From the NCBI RefSeq assembly GCF_005116735.1, contig NZ_SWDB01000021.1, forward strand, positions 1-64,000: a stretch of DNA of 64,000 nucleotides, given 5' to 3'. The position numbers and the translations under genes are program-made. Positions 13,039 through 21,871 of this stretch are shown here, in pieces (position 1 is the first letter of the stretch; every line of letters starts with the position of its first letter). The notes under the pieces were generated by a model. It saw only the letters and a list, made by a program, of their open reading frames with translations, did not search any database and had not been told where the DNA came from. The DNA comes from Thalassotalea mangrovi (GTDB lineage: Bacteria; Pseudomonadota; Gammaproteobacteria; Enterobacterales; Alteromonadaceae).

Positions 13039-13200
13039 TGTTAACTTGCACTTAAATTTGATCCACGATTTGCATTGTAAAGTGATCCTCCTGAATGGTT
13101 ATTTTTTGGCTTTTGGTCAGATGATTAGTACACATTATCTGGCTCAGACTTGGATGCAACGTTACCGTCTTATCGGATCAATCCTGTGTGCAAATTAACA
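13039..13200. mobile_element. MITE-like element B (162 bp)
   Basis: Left end TGTTAACTTGCACTTAAATT and right end ATCCTGTGTGCAAATTAACA are inverted matches. Inner repeats TTTGCAT (left) and, inverted, ATGCAAC (right, near 13155) repeat the motif. It has the same architecture as elements A and C. Its last base touches copy 2 of the 106-bp repeat. Confidence 0.75.
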
Positions 13201-13306
13201 GTCTTCCGTGCTTTAAGTAATTAATCCCTCACCAAGCAAATTACTATCTTTCTGAATTTAAAATGGCACAGTAATCGTTTGTCGGTTACTAAATTGAATT
13301 AATGCG
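13201..13306. repeat. 106-bp direct repeat, copy 2
   Basis: Exact copy of 12665-12770. It starts at the base after element B ends. Confidence 0.95.
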
Positions 13307-13357
13307 TCTGAGGAAGGATTTCAGAGTGGGCTCGAATGACCGTTTTGTGCCATTAAC

Positions 13358-13513
13358 GGGAGTTGAAACTCCCTGAGCACGTATCGTAAACGATACTCCG
13401 AGTACGTGGCAGAAAATGCCACTCCGAGCACGCTGATGTCATCAGCTCCGAGCACACGCTGTTCCGAGCAAAAAGCAAAAGCACTTGTGTCATTCCCTGA
13501 TACTACAGGGAAT
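13358..13513. repeat. Modular hairpin array 2
   Basis: Four palindromes at 13358-13373, 13381-13396, 13406-13422 and 13432-13446 are separated mostly by nine-base spacers (TCCGAGTAC, TCCGAGCAC). Three of them are the same modules as in array 1, in reverse orientation and order, with small changes in the loops. A further hairpin at 13492-13513 (ATTCCCTG-atacta-CAGGGAAT) belongs to a family also seen at 29278 and 29497. The array is bracketed by two similar copies of GAATGACCG--TTGTGCCATT (about 13334 and 13529). It is non-coding. Confidence 0.75.
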
Positions 13514-13571
13514 CTTGGCCAACCTTGAATGACCGAATTGTGCCATTTTCTGCCGTTCGCAGATTTGTATA

Positions 13572-14171
13572 TCAGGTTTTCCAGCTATCAATCATTTTGA
13601 TCACTTCATCATTTATGGACGACCAATTTGAAAGGTGACGTTGGTCAAAAAGAATGAAAACTCCTATTTCTCTTTTTGAGTTTAAATATCTCAGTCGACA
13701 GATGTAGTTTACGTCTCCATTGCAGTTAATAATCACTTCATCACCTTCTCGACTGCTTGAAATATAAGTAACACCATCATTGTACAAATTATTGTGCGCA
13801 ACTAAATTTTCTAGCTTAGTACCTTTCGGTTCAATCAATCCATATTTTAATGAATTATTGAACCTTTTCTGTGCATTAAAGTGCGTCCCTTTGCCCTTTC
13901 CAGTCCATAAAATGGATAATTGGTTCGGATCATATTTTCCCACGGTTGATTGATTTCGGCCTTTTGTGTAACCAGAAAAGTCAGGTAAAAACAAGCCAAC
14001 CGCAATTGAGTTACTACGCTCTATTTTTGGTTTGATATCATTATTCGGGAATAAATAGATAGAAGGAATTTGATAGTTATCGTTGCCAACTATGACCTTT
14101 ACTTGCTCCAAAGCTGCGACCTTTTGACACAAAAATGCCAGAAAAAGTAATCCATAAATCTTAGCTTTCAT
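13572..14171 (-). CDS. Exported protein of unknown function
   Basis: The 199-residue product has a Sec signal peptide (MKAKIYGLLFLAFLCQKVAA, cleavage near residue 20), so it should be periplasmic. The mature part is predicted mostly beta-strand with two cysteines (CNGDVNYIC) that could form a disulfide. No catalytic motif or known family is recognised. AGGGGA gives a good ribosome binding site. It lies in an AT-rich accessory stretch with two immunity-like genes nearby, so a periplasmic immunity role is possible but unproven. Confidence 0.65.
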   Translation of the reverse strand: MKAKIYGLLFLAFLCQKVAALEQVKVIVGNDNYQIPSIYLFPNNDIKPKIERSNSIAVGLFLPDFSGYTKGRNQSTVGKYDPNQLSILWTGKGKGTHFNAQKRFNNSLKYGLIEPKGTKLENLVAHNNLYNDGVTYISSSREGDEVIINCNGDVNYICRLRYLNSKREIGVFILFDQRHLSNWSSINDEVIKMIDSWKT

Positions 14172-14239
14172 GCGATTTCCCCTATTTCCGCATATCGCTC
14201 ACTAAAGACGTTCACATAACTGAAAAACTATGTCATTTA

Positions 14240-14722
14240 TTAATCGTCTACAAGTGGTAAATCAAGTTTCTTGCTTATTAAATCGTCTAAAACCAAGTAG
14301 TTGCTCAAGCCCCACGTACCTATATTTTGTTTTGGTTTTGTTAGCTCAATTCCGTTTTCGTCCAAATATTTTTTAAAAGGCACATCATGAAAACACCATT
14401 CATCTGCGCAAGAGGAATCAGGCAAATGCATGTTTGCAATTATTGGCATATAGCCTCTGCTGAACCCCAACAGATTAACAAATAATGGTTCGCACATTAG
14501 CTTTTTAGAACTTAAATTAACCAGATATTCAGCGTCGCTCGTTATGAAATCATAAACGTATATTTTGATACAGTTGTCGAATCCACCGACAGAGGCTGAT
14601 AAAGAAATAATTTGCCCAAAAATGAATTTATTCCCAGGGTAAGCTAGACGAAAAACATCACCTACTTTTAATCGTTTGCGATACGGCACCTGCCTGAGCA
14701 TATTGGTTGTTGGCAATTCCAT
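14240..14722 (-). CDS. Imm26-like immunity protein candidate
   Basis: The 160-residue soluble product has an N-terminal segment RKRLKVGDVFRLAYPGNKFIFGQII, which resembles the opening of the Imm26 (PF15428) immunity proteins of polymorphic toxin systems (a KxGDvFxiP-type start, then a beta-strand ending in GxI/V). No signal peptide or membrane segment is seen. There is no toxin gene next to it, so it would be an orphan immunity gene. The match is by eye only and could be wrong. Confidence 0.55.
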   Translation of the reverse strand: MELPTTNMLRQVPYRKRLKVGDVFRLAYPGNKFIFGQIISLSASVGGFDNCIKIYVYDFITSDAEYLVNLSSKKLMCEPLFVNLLGFSRGYMPIIANMHLPDSSCADEWCFHDVPFKKYLDENGIELTKPKQNIGTWGLSNYLVLDDLISKKLDLPLVDD

Positions 14723-14867
14723 AGTGCTTTTCTATTTATTAGTCCTTTGTTCGCTGACTGAGAATCATATACGAATTCATGCTCGAACGGCCGTAGTTCG
14801 CTCATTTCGGCCCGACGGGGATTAACCGCCAAGCCTTTATTTGAAATATTTCGAGTGCCTCGAATAC

Positions 14868-17009
14868 CTACTCTATCAAGATCCAGTCTTTGCTGAAAAA
14901 GTTCTTTTTGGTGGCGGAAATATAGACGCCCCCCACAGCCACCGGTGTCAATAAACCAATCTTGCCTGGCTCATTCGAAACCGTTGCAATACTCGTATCC
15001 TCTGAGGCCCATGTCATCAAGTCAGTCACGTCTTCAGTAGTCCCATCAGAATAGTGTGCTATCGCGGTTAACTGGTAATCACCATCAGAAAGCTTAACGT
15101 CTGAAAAATTAATTCTTATGTTTGTAAGCATGGGATCTCCGACCGTTATAACAGCCTTTCCTATCAAGTCCGCATATTGGTATGTGATCGTAGCGGTGCC
15201 TTTTTGATAGGTTTTAAATTTAACGATAGCAGCCGCACCACCTGAGTATTGGTTAAGAATTTCTGGGTTATCCACCGTCCAGGTAAATCCCTCATTAGGA
15301 TAAACTATGGATCCATCACTAAATTCAACACCCTTAGCAAATTCAAAAATAACCCCGAGAGGAAACTCTCCCTCTGAATTAGGCTGATTGAACGCTACTG
15401 GCACAGCGTCGGTATTTTCAACCGGAATTTCCACTTCCAAATCGCCATACTTAACTGTTAAAGTGCCTCGCATTGGAGCATCGGCGGTGTAGTAGGCTTC
15501 ACCTTTAAAAACGTATATCTGCCCAAGGGATGGGTCGCTTAATGTATAAACGGCCTGTTCGGTTACATTCCTCGTTGTACCATCAGACAGTTCCCCGAGC
15601 ACCGTAAAGGTTTGCTGTAAACTATGCGGGACCTTAATTTCATCAACACTCAGCACAAGGCTACGAGGTAAAGCTTCAGTGATATCTACCGAAACGTTAT
15701 CTGTCAGTCCATAGCTCGAAGCGACAATAGCTGTACTCCCGATACTGTTACCACTGATAACCCCATTTTCATCAACAGTTGCAATCTCATTATTATCAGA
15801 CCAGAAAACAATCGGCGAAGCTGCAACTTCATTGTTGTCGGTAAAGACCAGAGTACCTGAAATTTGCTCTGAATGGCCTACAGGAATCGATAACGTTTCT
15901 TTCGATAATTCTAATCTCAATGGCACAGAGTCATTTATAGTGATGTTTAAGGTATTGGATTGAATATCATTGAATGTTGCATAGATATCACTGGAGCCTT
16001 GAATCATTCCAATGATTTCTCCATCTTCAATTCTCAATACGCTTTCGTTGTTTACGTGCCACGTAGGCTTGATATCATGAACGGTCTCGTCGGTATAAAT
16101 CCCAATAACGTCAATGGGAAACGGATAGCCGACAGGAATAGCCGATGGCGCAGATATAGTTAACGTTGCCAAAACTGCTGGAGTGGCCTCTAACGTGAAA
16201 CTTAATTCAAATTCACCGTTACGAATGATAATTTCAGCTTCGCCTTCACTAAGGGCTTTAGCCACGCCTTGCTCATCTACCGAAATGACGGTCGGTGAAA
16301 GTGATTCATAGGTAAAACCTTCGCCCAAAACGGATTTTTCATTGCTTAAAATGGCGACACCCTGGATTTGTGAACTTGTACCAACCGGAAAGGACGTATG
16401 CTCTACCGCATATTGAATACTCACGATTTCAGCTTCACTGATTGAAACTTGCAGTGTTTCGGTAACCTCCCGATAGCTGGCTGTTACCTCCACCACTCCC
16501 GGCGATACCGCTACAAATACGTTATCAGAGTTAACGAAACCGATACCGGCATCGGTCGTGTTCCAGGAAGGTATAACTTGTTCAGTTATGTCGTCATAGA
16601 AGCTTGCTAAAACCACTAATTGTTCATTCTGCCCTTCTATATAGGTACTTTTCAGGTTTTGAATAGCGATTGCCGTTAAAGCTGAAGTGACTTTTAAGCT
16701 GACACTAGCAAATTTGCTTTCATGTGCGGCGGTAATAGTCACATTACCTGGTGCAACAGCGTGAAATGTATTTGATTCATCCACATACGCAATCGAATCA
16801 TCTGTAGTCGACCAGACAGGTGTTATTGAACCACTGGTATCGTCTTCATAATGCGCTATTACTTTTACGGGGTGTGTTTTAAATTCAAGGTAGGACGTAT
16901 CTAATCCTTCAATGGTGATACTGGTAACTTTTGCAGGCTTAGCTTTTTCACCACCGCAGCCTACTAATACGGTTGAAACGATTACAATCACCGCGATTAT
17001 GCGGTACAT
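14868..17009 (-). CDS. Lipoprotein with multiple bacterial Ig-like (BIG2) domains
   Basis: The product has a lipoprotein signal, MYRIIAVIVIVSTVLVGC, with Cys as the lipidated residue. It is followed by about eight repeats of 80-90 residues of the BIG2 type, seen in recurring phrases such as PVWSTTDDSIAYVDE, GNVTITAA and SIATVS. I prefer the ATG at 17009, because AAGGGA sits before it and a charged residue then leads directly into the hydrophobic stretch; an upstream ATG at 17021 adds four residues. Such proteins usually sit on the cell surface in adhesion. It may have been gained with the accessory DNA around it. Confidence 0.85.
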   Translation of the reverse strand: MYRIIAVIVIVSTVLVGCGGEKAKPAKVTSITIEGLDTSYLEFKTHPVKVIAHYEDDTSGSITPVWSTTDDSIAYVDESNTFHAVAPGNVTITAAHESKFASVSLKVTSALTAIAIQNLKSTYIEGQNEQLVVLASFYDDITEQVIPSWNTTDAGIGFVNSDNVFVAVSPGVVEVTASYREVTETLQVSISEAEIVSIQYAVEHTSFPVGTSSQIQGVAILSNEKSVLGEGFTYESLSPTVISVDEQGVAKALSEGEAEIIIRNGEFELSFTLEATPAVLATLTISAPSAIPVGYPFPIDVIGIYTDETVHDIKPTWHVNNESVLRIEDGEIIGMIQGSSDIYATFNDIQSNTLNITINDSVPLRLELSKETLSIPVGHSEQISGTLVFTDNNEVAASPIVFWSDNNEIATVDENGVISGNSIGSTAIVASSYGLTDNVSVDITEALPRSLVLSVDEIKVPHSLQQTFTVLGELSDGTTRNVTEQAVYTLSDPSLGQIYVFKGEAYYTADAPMRGTLTVKYGDLEVEIPVENTDAVPVAFNQPNSEGEFPLGVIFEFAKGVEFSDGSIVYPNEGFTWTVDNPEILNQYSGGAAAIVKFKTYQKGTATITYQYADLIGKAVITVGDPMLTNIRINFSDVKLSDGDYQLTAIAHYSDGTTEDVTDLMTWASEDTSIATVSNEPGKIGLLTPVAVGGVYISATKKNFFSKDWILIE

Positions 17010-17239
17010 CAGTCCCTTCATTACAATAATCCATTGATTTTACTTTATAAATCATATTAAACATTAACATCACAAAGTAAATACTTTTCAGTTTCTCCCT
17101 AAAACTTCCACTACGTTTGCTTTTATACAATAAACACAGTAGCTTGAGAAAACAGTCAAGGGCCGTTGCGAGCGAACTGCAGTCATTCAACTAGTGACGA
17201 AAGGTTCAGCTAAATATCTATTGATACATTGACTATTGA

Positions 17240-17665
17240 ATGAACTACGAAGAGTTTTATTACAGTATTGATTGTAAATTTCCTTACCATGATGAAAGTG
17301 AGTGGAAGCGAATCGTCGCACAATCGATAGAAATTGGTGAAGACGCTCCTTTTCTCGTGCTTCATGAAATATGCCGTTTGCCAGCATCAGAAAAACTCGA
17401 ACATGCCAAGCATATGGAAATGTACAAATATTGGAAGAATTCATTTTTTAGTCCTGTACAAGAAATTGTTGAACCAGCTTCACTTTCGTATATCAACAAG
17501 ATGGAACTTTCAGACAACGAAGCATTAGCGATTATGGATAAACTTTCTGAATACCCAGAATCCTTTAATGCCCTCCAAGTTGTTTTATTTTCCTGTCCAG
17601 ACGATGACGAGAATGTTGACAATAAATATCGAGAAACCATTCGGTTATGGAAGTCTGGTGCTTAA
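17240..17665 (+). CDS. Small acidic protein of unknown function
   Basis: The 141-residue, acidic, largely helical product has no signal peptide and no motif I recognise. It lies between the Ig-repeat lipoprotein (divergent) and another small immunity-like gene on the same strand. Its size, acidity and context would suit an immunity or antitoxin-like protein, but nothing in the sequence proves it. The ribosome binding site is weak, so the start is uncertain. Confidence 0.55.
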   Translation: MNYEEFYYSIDCKFPYHDESEWKRIVAQSIEIGEDAPFLVLHEICRLPASEKLEHAKHMEMYKYWKNSFFSPVQEIVEPASLSYINKMELSDNEALAIMDKLSEYPESFNALQVVLFSCPDDDENVDNKYRETIRLWKSGA

Positions 17666-17779
17666 CAAATTCCCAAAAAACGTATGAAACAGGCGCATGA
17701 TCCGAAGCAGATAGGTATGGTCTGAACCAGATTGGGATGACTAAAAGAGCGATAATCGAAAGTTCAACCAGAGATAATT

Positions 17780-18214
17780 ATGGATAAGTTATCAGGTAAA
17801 TTGGCAGAGCTGACAAGCAATGAATGGCGAGAGTTAGGCTTCTTCTACACCATTAATGAAACCCAATCAGAATGGGTTTTAACTGGTAGCAAACTAGGCT
17901 TAAAAAATTTTTCTGATTTACTTCATCAATTTTCTCTTAAAGAAGAGTCTCACGGTGATCATTTTCACATCGAACCACACTGGTATTTGACGCTTACAAG
18001 TTCTGATGAACCAATGATAGATAAGCGCGGAGTATGGGGACGGCCAAGTGATTTTTCCGCTTTAGCTAAATTAATATCAGACAAATTAGAAATTAGCTCA
18101 CCAAACGATAGCATAGTTATTAAAAACGAATACGCACCGAAAGCAGAATATTCTTTAGTGATACACGTAAAAAAGCAGGACTTTGATCCTGCAACTCTGG
18201 ATCCTCAGCTTTAA
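17780..18214 (+). CDS. Small protein, possible Imm32-like immunity protein
   Basis: The 144-residue product contains WVLTGSKLGLKNFSDLLHQF and then GDHFHIEPHW. This resembles the GNKEGL...LA...DHIHL pattern I associate with Imm32-type immunity proteins. It is soluble with no signal. It ends two bases before mobile element C. There is no cognate toxin in view. The family call is tentative; the gene itself is supported by a run of 144 codons and AGAG before the ATG. Confidence 0.55.
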   Translation: MDKLSGKLAELTSNEWRELGFFYTINETQSEWVLTGSKLGLKNFSDLLHQFSLKEESHGDHFHIEPHWYLTLTSSDEPMIDKRGVWGRPSDFSALAKLISDKLEISSPNDSIVIKNEYAPKAEYSLVIHVKKQDFDPATLDPQL

Positions 18215-18215
18215 T

Positions 18216-18377
18216 TGTTAATTTGGACTTAAAACTGATCCACGATTTGCATTCAAAAACGACTCTGTCTAGCCAAAATATTGTGGAATTCATTCAAATA
18301 GTTGGTATTCATAATCTGGCTCGCTTTTGAATGCAACTTTGCTGTCTTTTTGGATCAATTCTGTATGCAAATTAACA
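18216..18377. mobile_element. MITE-like element C (162 bp)
   Basis: Left end TGTTAATTTGGACTTAAAAC and right end ATTCTGTATGCAAATTAACA are inverted. Inner repeats TTGCATTCAAAA (left) and, inverted, TTTTGAATGCAA (right, near 18328) are the clearest of the three copies. Same length and layout as A and B. The rest of the 438-base gap up to the next gene shows only AT-rich DNA. Confidence 0.75.
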
Positions 18378-18652
18378 AATCTTTCGTCTCTAACCGTACC
18401 TAAAAAACCTGCCAAAAATGACCAGACGCAAGTAGTCTTCGCCCCAGGTTTGCAGTATTTTAACGGTGAACAAAAATCCTATTCTGGCCTATTCCCCCAC
18501 ACATTAAACTGACTTTTTCATGCTACAAAATGGTACAAAAAACCCGCTCCCACTGTGTAGTTTTTAACTTGGTTTCGTGGTTAATATGAACAGACTATGA
18601 AGCCTTTCATAGTTGAAAATAAAAACAAGACAACAAGAGAATAGGATATTCA

Positions 18653-19228
18653 ATGAAGTACATAAAAATACCAGGGGTACTGTTTGTAGCTGCCGCCGCT
18701 TCGCTAAGCGGATGCGCAAAACTAGATGGTAAAGTAACGGTTGGGGGAACCCTTAATTCCAAAGGCGGTGCAGGACAGGCGGTATTAACTGCTCATGCCT
18801 CACGCTGCGATGATGAAGTAAAAGGCCAGGCAAATTATCAAGATAAAACGGCCATAGACTGGCAGGAAGTCGGCGGCGTAGCATTTAATGCAGAAGTATA
18901 TGATGCAGGTTTTTGCTCTGACCAGCCAGTGTCTCCGGATGGGATAGAAGACACAACTCAGCATTGTCGACAAGACGTTTGTACCGGCGGTATGTATCAA
19001 GTTGATTTCATCTATAAATCTACAAACCCGGCGAAGCCTGGCGAGGGAGCAGGTTTTGTCTGCATGATCGATACTGGCAACGGCGTAAGTTCAGGCTTTG
19101 GGGCTACAGGAATCCTTAAAACGATGGCAATTGAGTCCGGCCCATATCAGGGATATACCAATGCCGGCACTATGTCTGGCAACGTTAAGGTAAGTGCCTG
19201 CCCTTCTGACAAATCTGAAAATTCCTAG
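18653..19228 (+). CDS. Lipoprotein paired with a subtilase
   Basis: The 191-residue product has a lipobox (LSGC, lipidated Cys at residue 21) and then a Gly-rich, Cys-containing mature part with six or more cysteines, likely disulfide-linked. I recognise no family. It lies 8 bases before the S8 protease gene on the same strand and is probably co-transcribed, so it may be a chaperone, inhibitor or surface partner of that protease. AGGATATTCA before the ATG fits a ribosome binding site. Confidence 0.7.
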   Translation: MKYIKIPGVLFVAAAASLSGCAKLDGKVTVGGTLNSKGGAGQAVLTAHASRCDDEVKGQANYQDKTAIDWQEVGGVAFNAEVYDAGFCSDQPVSPDGIEDTTQHCRQDVCTGGMYQVDFIYKSTNPAKPGEGAGFVCMIDTGNGVSSGFGATGILKTMAIESGPYQGYTNAGTMSGNVKVSACPSDKSENS

Positions 19229-19236
19229 GAGCCGAT

Positions 19237-20844
19237 ATGAATTTTACTTCGAAAAAAACACTAATCGCTGCAAGTGTTGCCGCTCTAGTTAGCTTTTCAG
19301 CCTCCGCTTCCGATCCAGTGCGCATGGTCTTGGAGGCGAAAGCGAACAAAATGCCAAGCATTAAAACTCAATTAGAAACACTTGGTATTGATATTAATAA
19401 AGAACTAACGTCGCTGGATAGCTTTGCGATTACGCTGGATCGCACCCAGCTTGCAAACGTAGCAAACTTAGATGGCATTAACGCTTTCTACCCGGATGTG
19501 CCTCGTAAGCTTCTGGCAGAAGGAGGAAGCGAAATAATTCCCTACGGCCTATCTATGGTTCAAGGCGATCAGGTGAGTTATCAAGGTGGAAAAAAGGTTT
19601 GTATTATCGACAGTGGCTATTCATTAGGTCACCCAGACCTGCCGGTAAATGGTGTTGATGGTGCAGAAGACGGTGGTGCAGGCCCTTGGCATGAGGATCG
19701 GTTTGGTCATGGGACCCATGTTGCGGGAACCATTGCGGCATTAGAAAATAACACAGGAAGTGTAGGAGTTATTTCTGATGAATCCCTTGAAATGCATATC
19801 GTCCGTGTTTTCAATAATCGCGGAGATTATGCATATGCCTCAGATATCGCTGGCGCGATAGAAGATTGTCAGCAAGCAGGGTCAAGTATCGTATCAATGA
19901 GCTTAGGTGGTCCTTACTCCAGCCCATTGGAAGAAAGAGCAATCAACCGTATGGCTCGTGATGGAATACTAATGGTAGCAGCCGCGGGCAACTCGGGTGA
20001 TGCGCAACATTCCTATCCGGCTTCATATGACAGTGTCGTTTCTGTGGCCGCGATTGATGACCATAAAAAACATGCGCCCTTCTCACAGCGTACCACGCAG
20101 GTAGAGTTAGCGGCTCCTGGTGTTAACGTGTTTTCAACTCTGCCTTCAGGTCAAGGAACCAGGTTCAATCCGACAATGACGGTCACTCAAGACGATCTTA
20201 TTTTCCAAGGCTTTGGGATGAACTCATACACTAATGAGTTGCCCTCAGGCAGCGTAAGCGGCGAATTGGCTGATTGCGGTATTGGCGCGGAAAGTTGTGG
20301 CGATATGACCGGGAAAATCTGCTTAATGGAGCGCGGAGGGTCCAGAGAACCTGAAGTTGAAGGCGGCTGGCCCATTCCAATTACATTTGGCGATAAAGTT
20401 GAGCAATGTGCTAAAGATGGCGGTGTAGGTGCTATCATTCGAAATCATTTAGCCGGTCCAGTTCCAGGAACCGTCGATAATATTTCGATTATTGCTGGTA
20501 CCGTAACTAAACAACAGGGACAAACATTACTGGATAATGTCGGTAAGGAGACAACGATCAATGTCCACCCATATCCGGACCACGGCTTTAAGTCAGGCAC
20601 ATCGATGGCAACACCACATGTATCAGGTGTAGCTGCCGTTGTCTGGAGCCACTTCCCACAATGTTCGGCACAAGGAATTCGTTTGGCATTGCAAGCATCC
20701 GCTGAAGATTTAGGTGATGCGGGCTATGACCATAAGTATGGTTGGGGACTAGTTCGAGCTAAAGATGCAATTGATTATATCGAAGCCAACGGCTGTAATG
20801 CACATAACGGCAAAATATATGGCGGCGATGGCTCTGCTCGCTAA
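19237..20844 (+). CDS. Secreted subtilisin-like serine protease (S8) with PA insert
   Basis: The 535-residue product has a signal peptide (to about residue 25) and an inhibitor-I9-like propeptide (about 27-90). The S8 catalytic domain shows Asp125 (VCIIDSGYSLGHPDL), His158 (FGHGTHVAGT), the oxyanion Asn in VAAAGNSG, and Ser456 (GTSMATPHVSG). Between the Asn and the Ser is an insert of about 150 residues with a PA-like section (GKICLMERGG, VGAIIRNHLAG), common in marine subtilases. No C-terminal anchor is visible. AGGAG supports the start. It follows a lipoprotein gene and precedes a strong terminator. Confidence 0.92.
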   Translation: MNFTSKKTLIAASVAALVSFSASASDPVRMVLEAKANKMPSIKTQLETLGIDINKELTSLDSFAITLDRTQLANVANLDGINAFYPDVPRKLLAEGGSEIIPYGLSMVQGDQVSYQGGKKVCIIDSGYSLGHPDLPVNGVDGAEDGGAGPWHEDRFGHGTHVAGTIAALENNTGSVGVISDESLEMHIVRVFNNRGDYAYASDIAGAIEDCQQAGSSIVSMSLGGPYSSPLEERAINRMARDGILMVAAAGNSGDAQHSYPASYDSVVSVAAIDDHKKHAPFSQRTTQVELAAPGVNVFSTLPSGQGTRFNPTMTVTQDDLIFQGFGMNSYTNELPSGSVSGELADCGIGAESCGDMTGKICLMERGGSREPEVEGGWPIPITFGDKVEQCAKDGGVGAIIRNHLAGPVPGTVDNISIIAGTVTKQQGQTLLDNVGKETTINVHPYPDHGFKSGTSMATPHVSGVAAVVWSHFPQCSAQGIRLALQASAEDLGDAGYDHKYGWGLVRAKDAIDYIEANGCNAHNGKIYGGDGSAR

Positions 20845-20892
20845 CCCCGCCCGATAGATGCTGCATTTTTAAGGTGCAGCCTCGCAACGAAC

Positions 20893-20922
20893 AAAGCCCT
20901 GCTCTCTGTACAGGGCTTTTTT
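20893..20922 (+). terminator. Terminator of the subtilase gene
   Basis: AAAGCCCTG-ctctctgta-CAGGGCTTT is followed by a T run. Confidence 0.85.
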
Positions 20923-21087
20923 ATCTCTGACTTCACAAGCCCGAACTACACAGCGTATATCAGATAAGACTGTGTACAAAACATTCTGTGCCAAAAACAG
21001 AATAATCCGTCGCAAGCGCTAGTAACTTGTGAGCAGGCGAGACCTCTGCTATCTTGCGTCTAGTTTAATTAGCAAAGAGCTGAAATT

Positions 21088-21660
21088 ATGCCCAAGGCAA
21101 GTGAAATAAAGAAAAATGCAGCTATCGAATATAACGATGGCGTATATATCATCAAGGATATTGAACGTTCGGTTCCCCAGGGACGTGCCGGTGGAAGCTT
21201 GTACCGGATGCGCATGTATAATGTGGTCACTGGTCACAAGATTGATGAAACCTTTAAAGACGCAGAAATGCTAAACCTGGCCGATCTGGTTCGTCGTCCG
21301 GCAACTTTCTCTTATGTAGATGGTAACGAATATGTGTTTATGGACGATGAAGACTATACACCATATAACATCAACAAAGAGAACATCAGTGATCAGGTAC
21401 CTTTCATCACCGAAAATACCCAGGGCATTTATGCCATCATTGTTGATGACACCCCGGTAGGTATTGATTTACCTGCCAGTGTTGAACTGGAAGTAACAGA
21501 AACAGAACCATCGATTAAAGGTGCGTCGGCAACGTCTCGAAATAAACCGGCTACCTTATCCACTGGTCTGGTAATTCAGGTACCTGAGCATATCTCCACT
21601 GGCGATATGATCAAGGTTAATACCGAAGAGCGTAAATTTATGGGTCGTGGTGACAAATAA
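21088..21660 (+). CDS. yeiP: Elongation factor P-like protein YeiP (EfpL)
   Basis: An EF-P paralogue that helps ribosomes stalled on proline-rich stretches. The 190-residue product follows E. coli YeiP closely: [10 protein letters not shown] at the start, [20 protein letters not shown] in the middle domain, and [25 protein letters not shown] near the end. The tip loop ([14 protein letters not shown]) keeps an Arg rather than the Lys that is modified in true EF-P. It stands alone between terminator-bounded neighbours. Confidence 0.93.
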   Translation: MPKASEIKKNAAIEYNDGVYIIKDIERSVPQGRAGGSLYRMRMYNVVTGHKIDETFKDAEMLNLADLVRRPATFSYVDGNEYVFMDDEDYTPYNINKENISDQVPFITENTQGIYAIIVDDTPVGIDLPASVELEVTETEPSIKGASATSRNKPATLSTGLVIQVPEHISTGDMIKVNTEERKFMGRGDK

Positions 21661-21871
21661 TCAGCTGCGCTTCTGTGCCGATGCCCGTTCCCGGGCATTG
21701 GCAAATACTTCCCTTTCCTACTGAAAAACAATTATTAATTTCATTACACGCCGCCAATTTTTTCTATCTGTACTAAGCTTATCTACTTAGTAATCAGGAC
21801 ATTTTCTGAATGGACTCAACAAACGACCATCTGGTTTTTTAATCGTTTCATTGTTCATTTGGGAGACGTTA

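Noticed and set aside
18327..18512. 61-codon frame on the plus strand
   Set aside because: It lies mostly inside mobile element C, has no ribosome binding site and no protein-like pattern.
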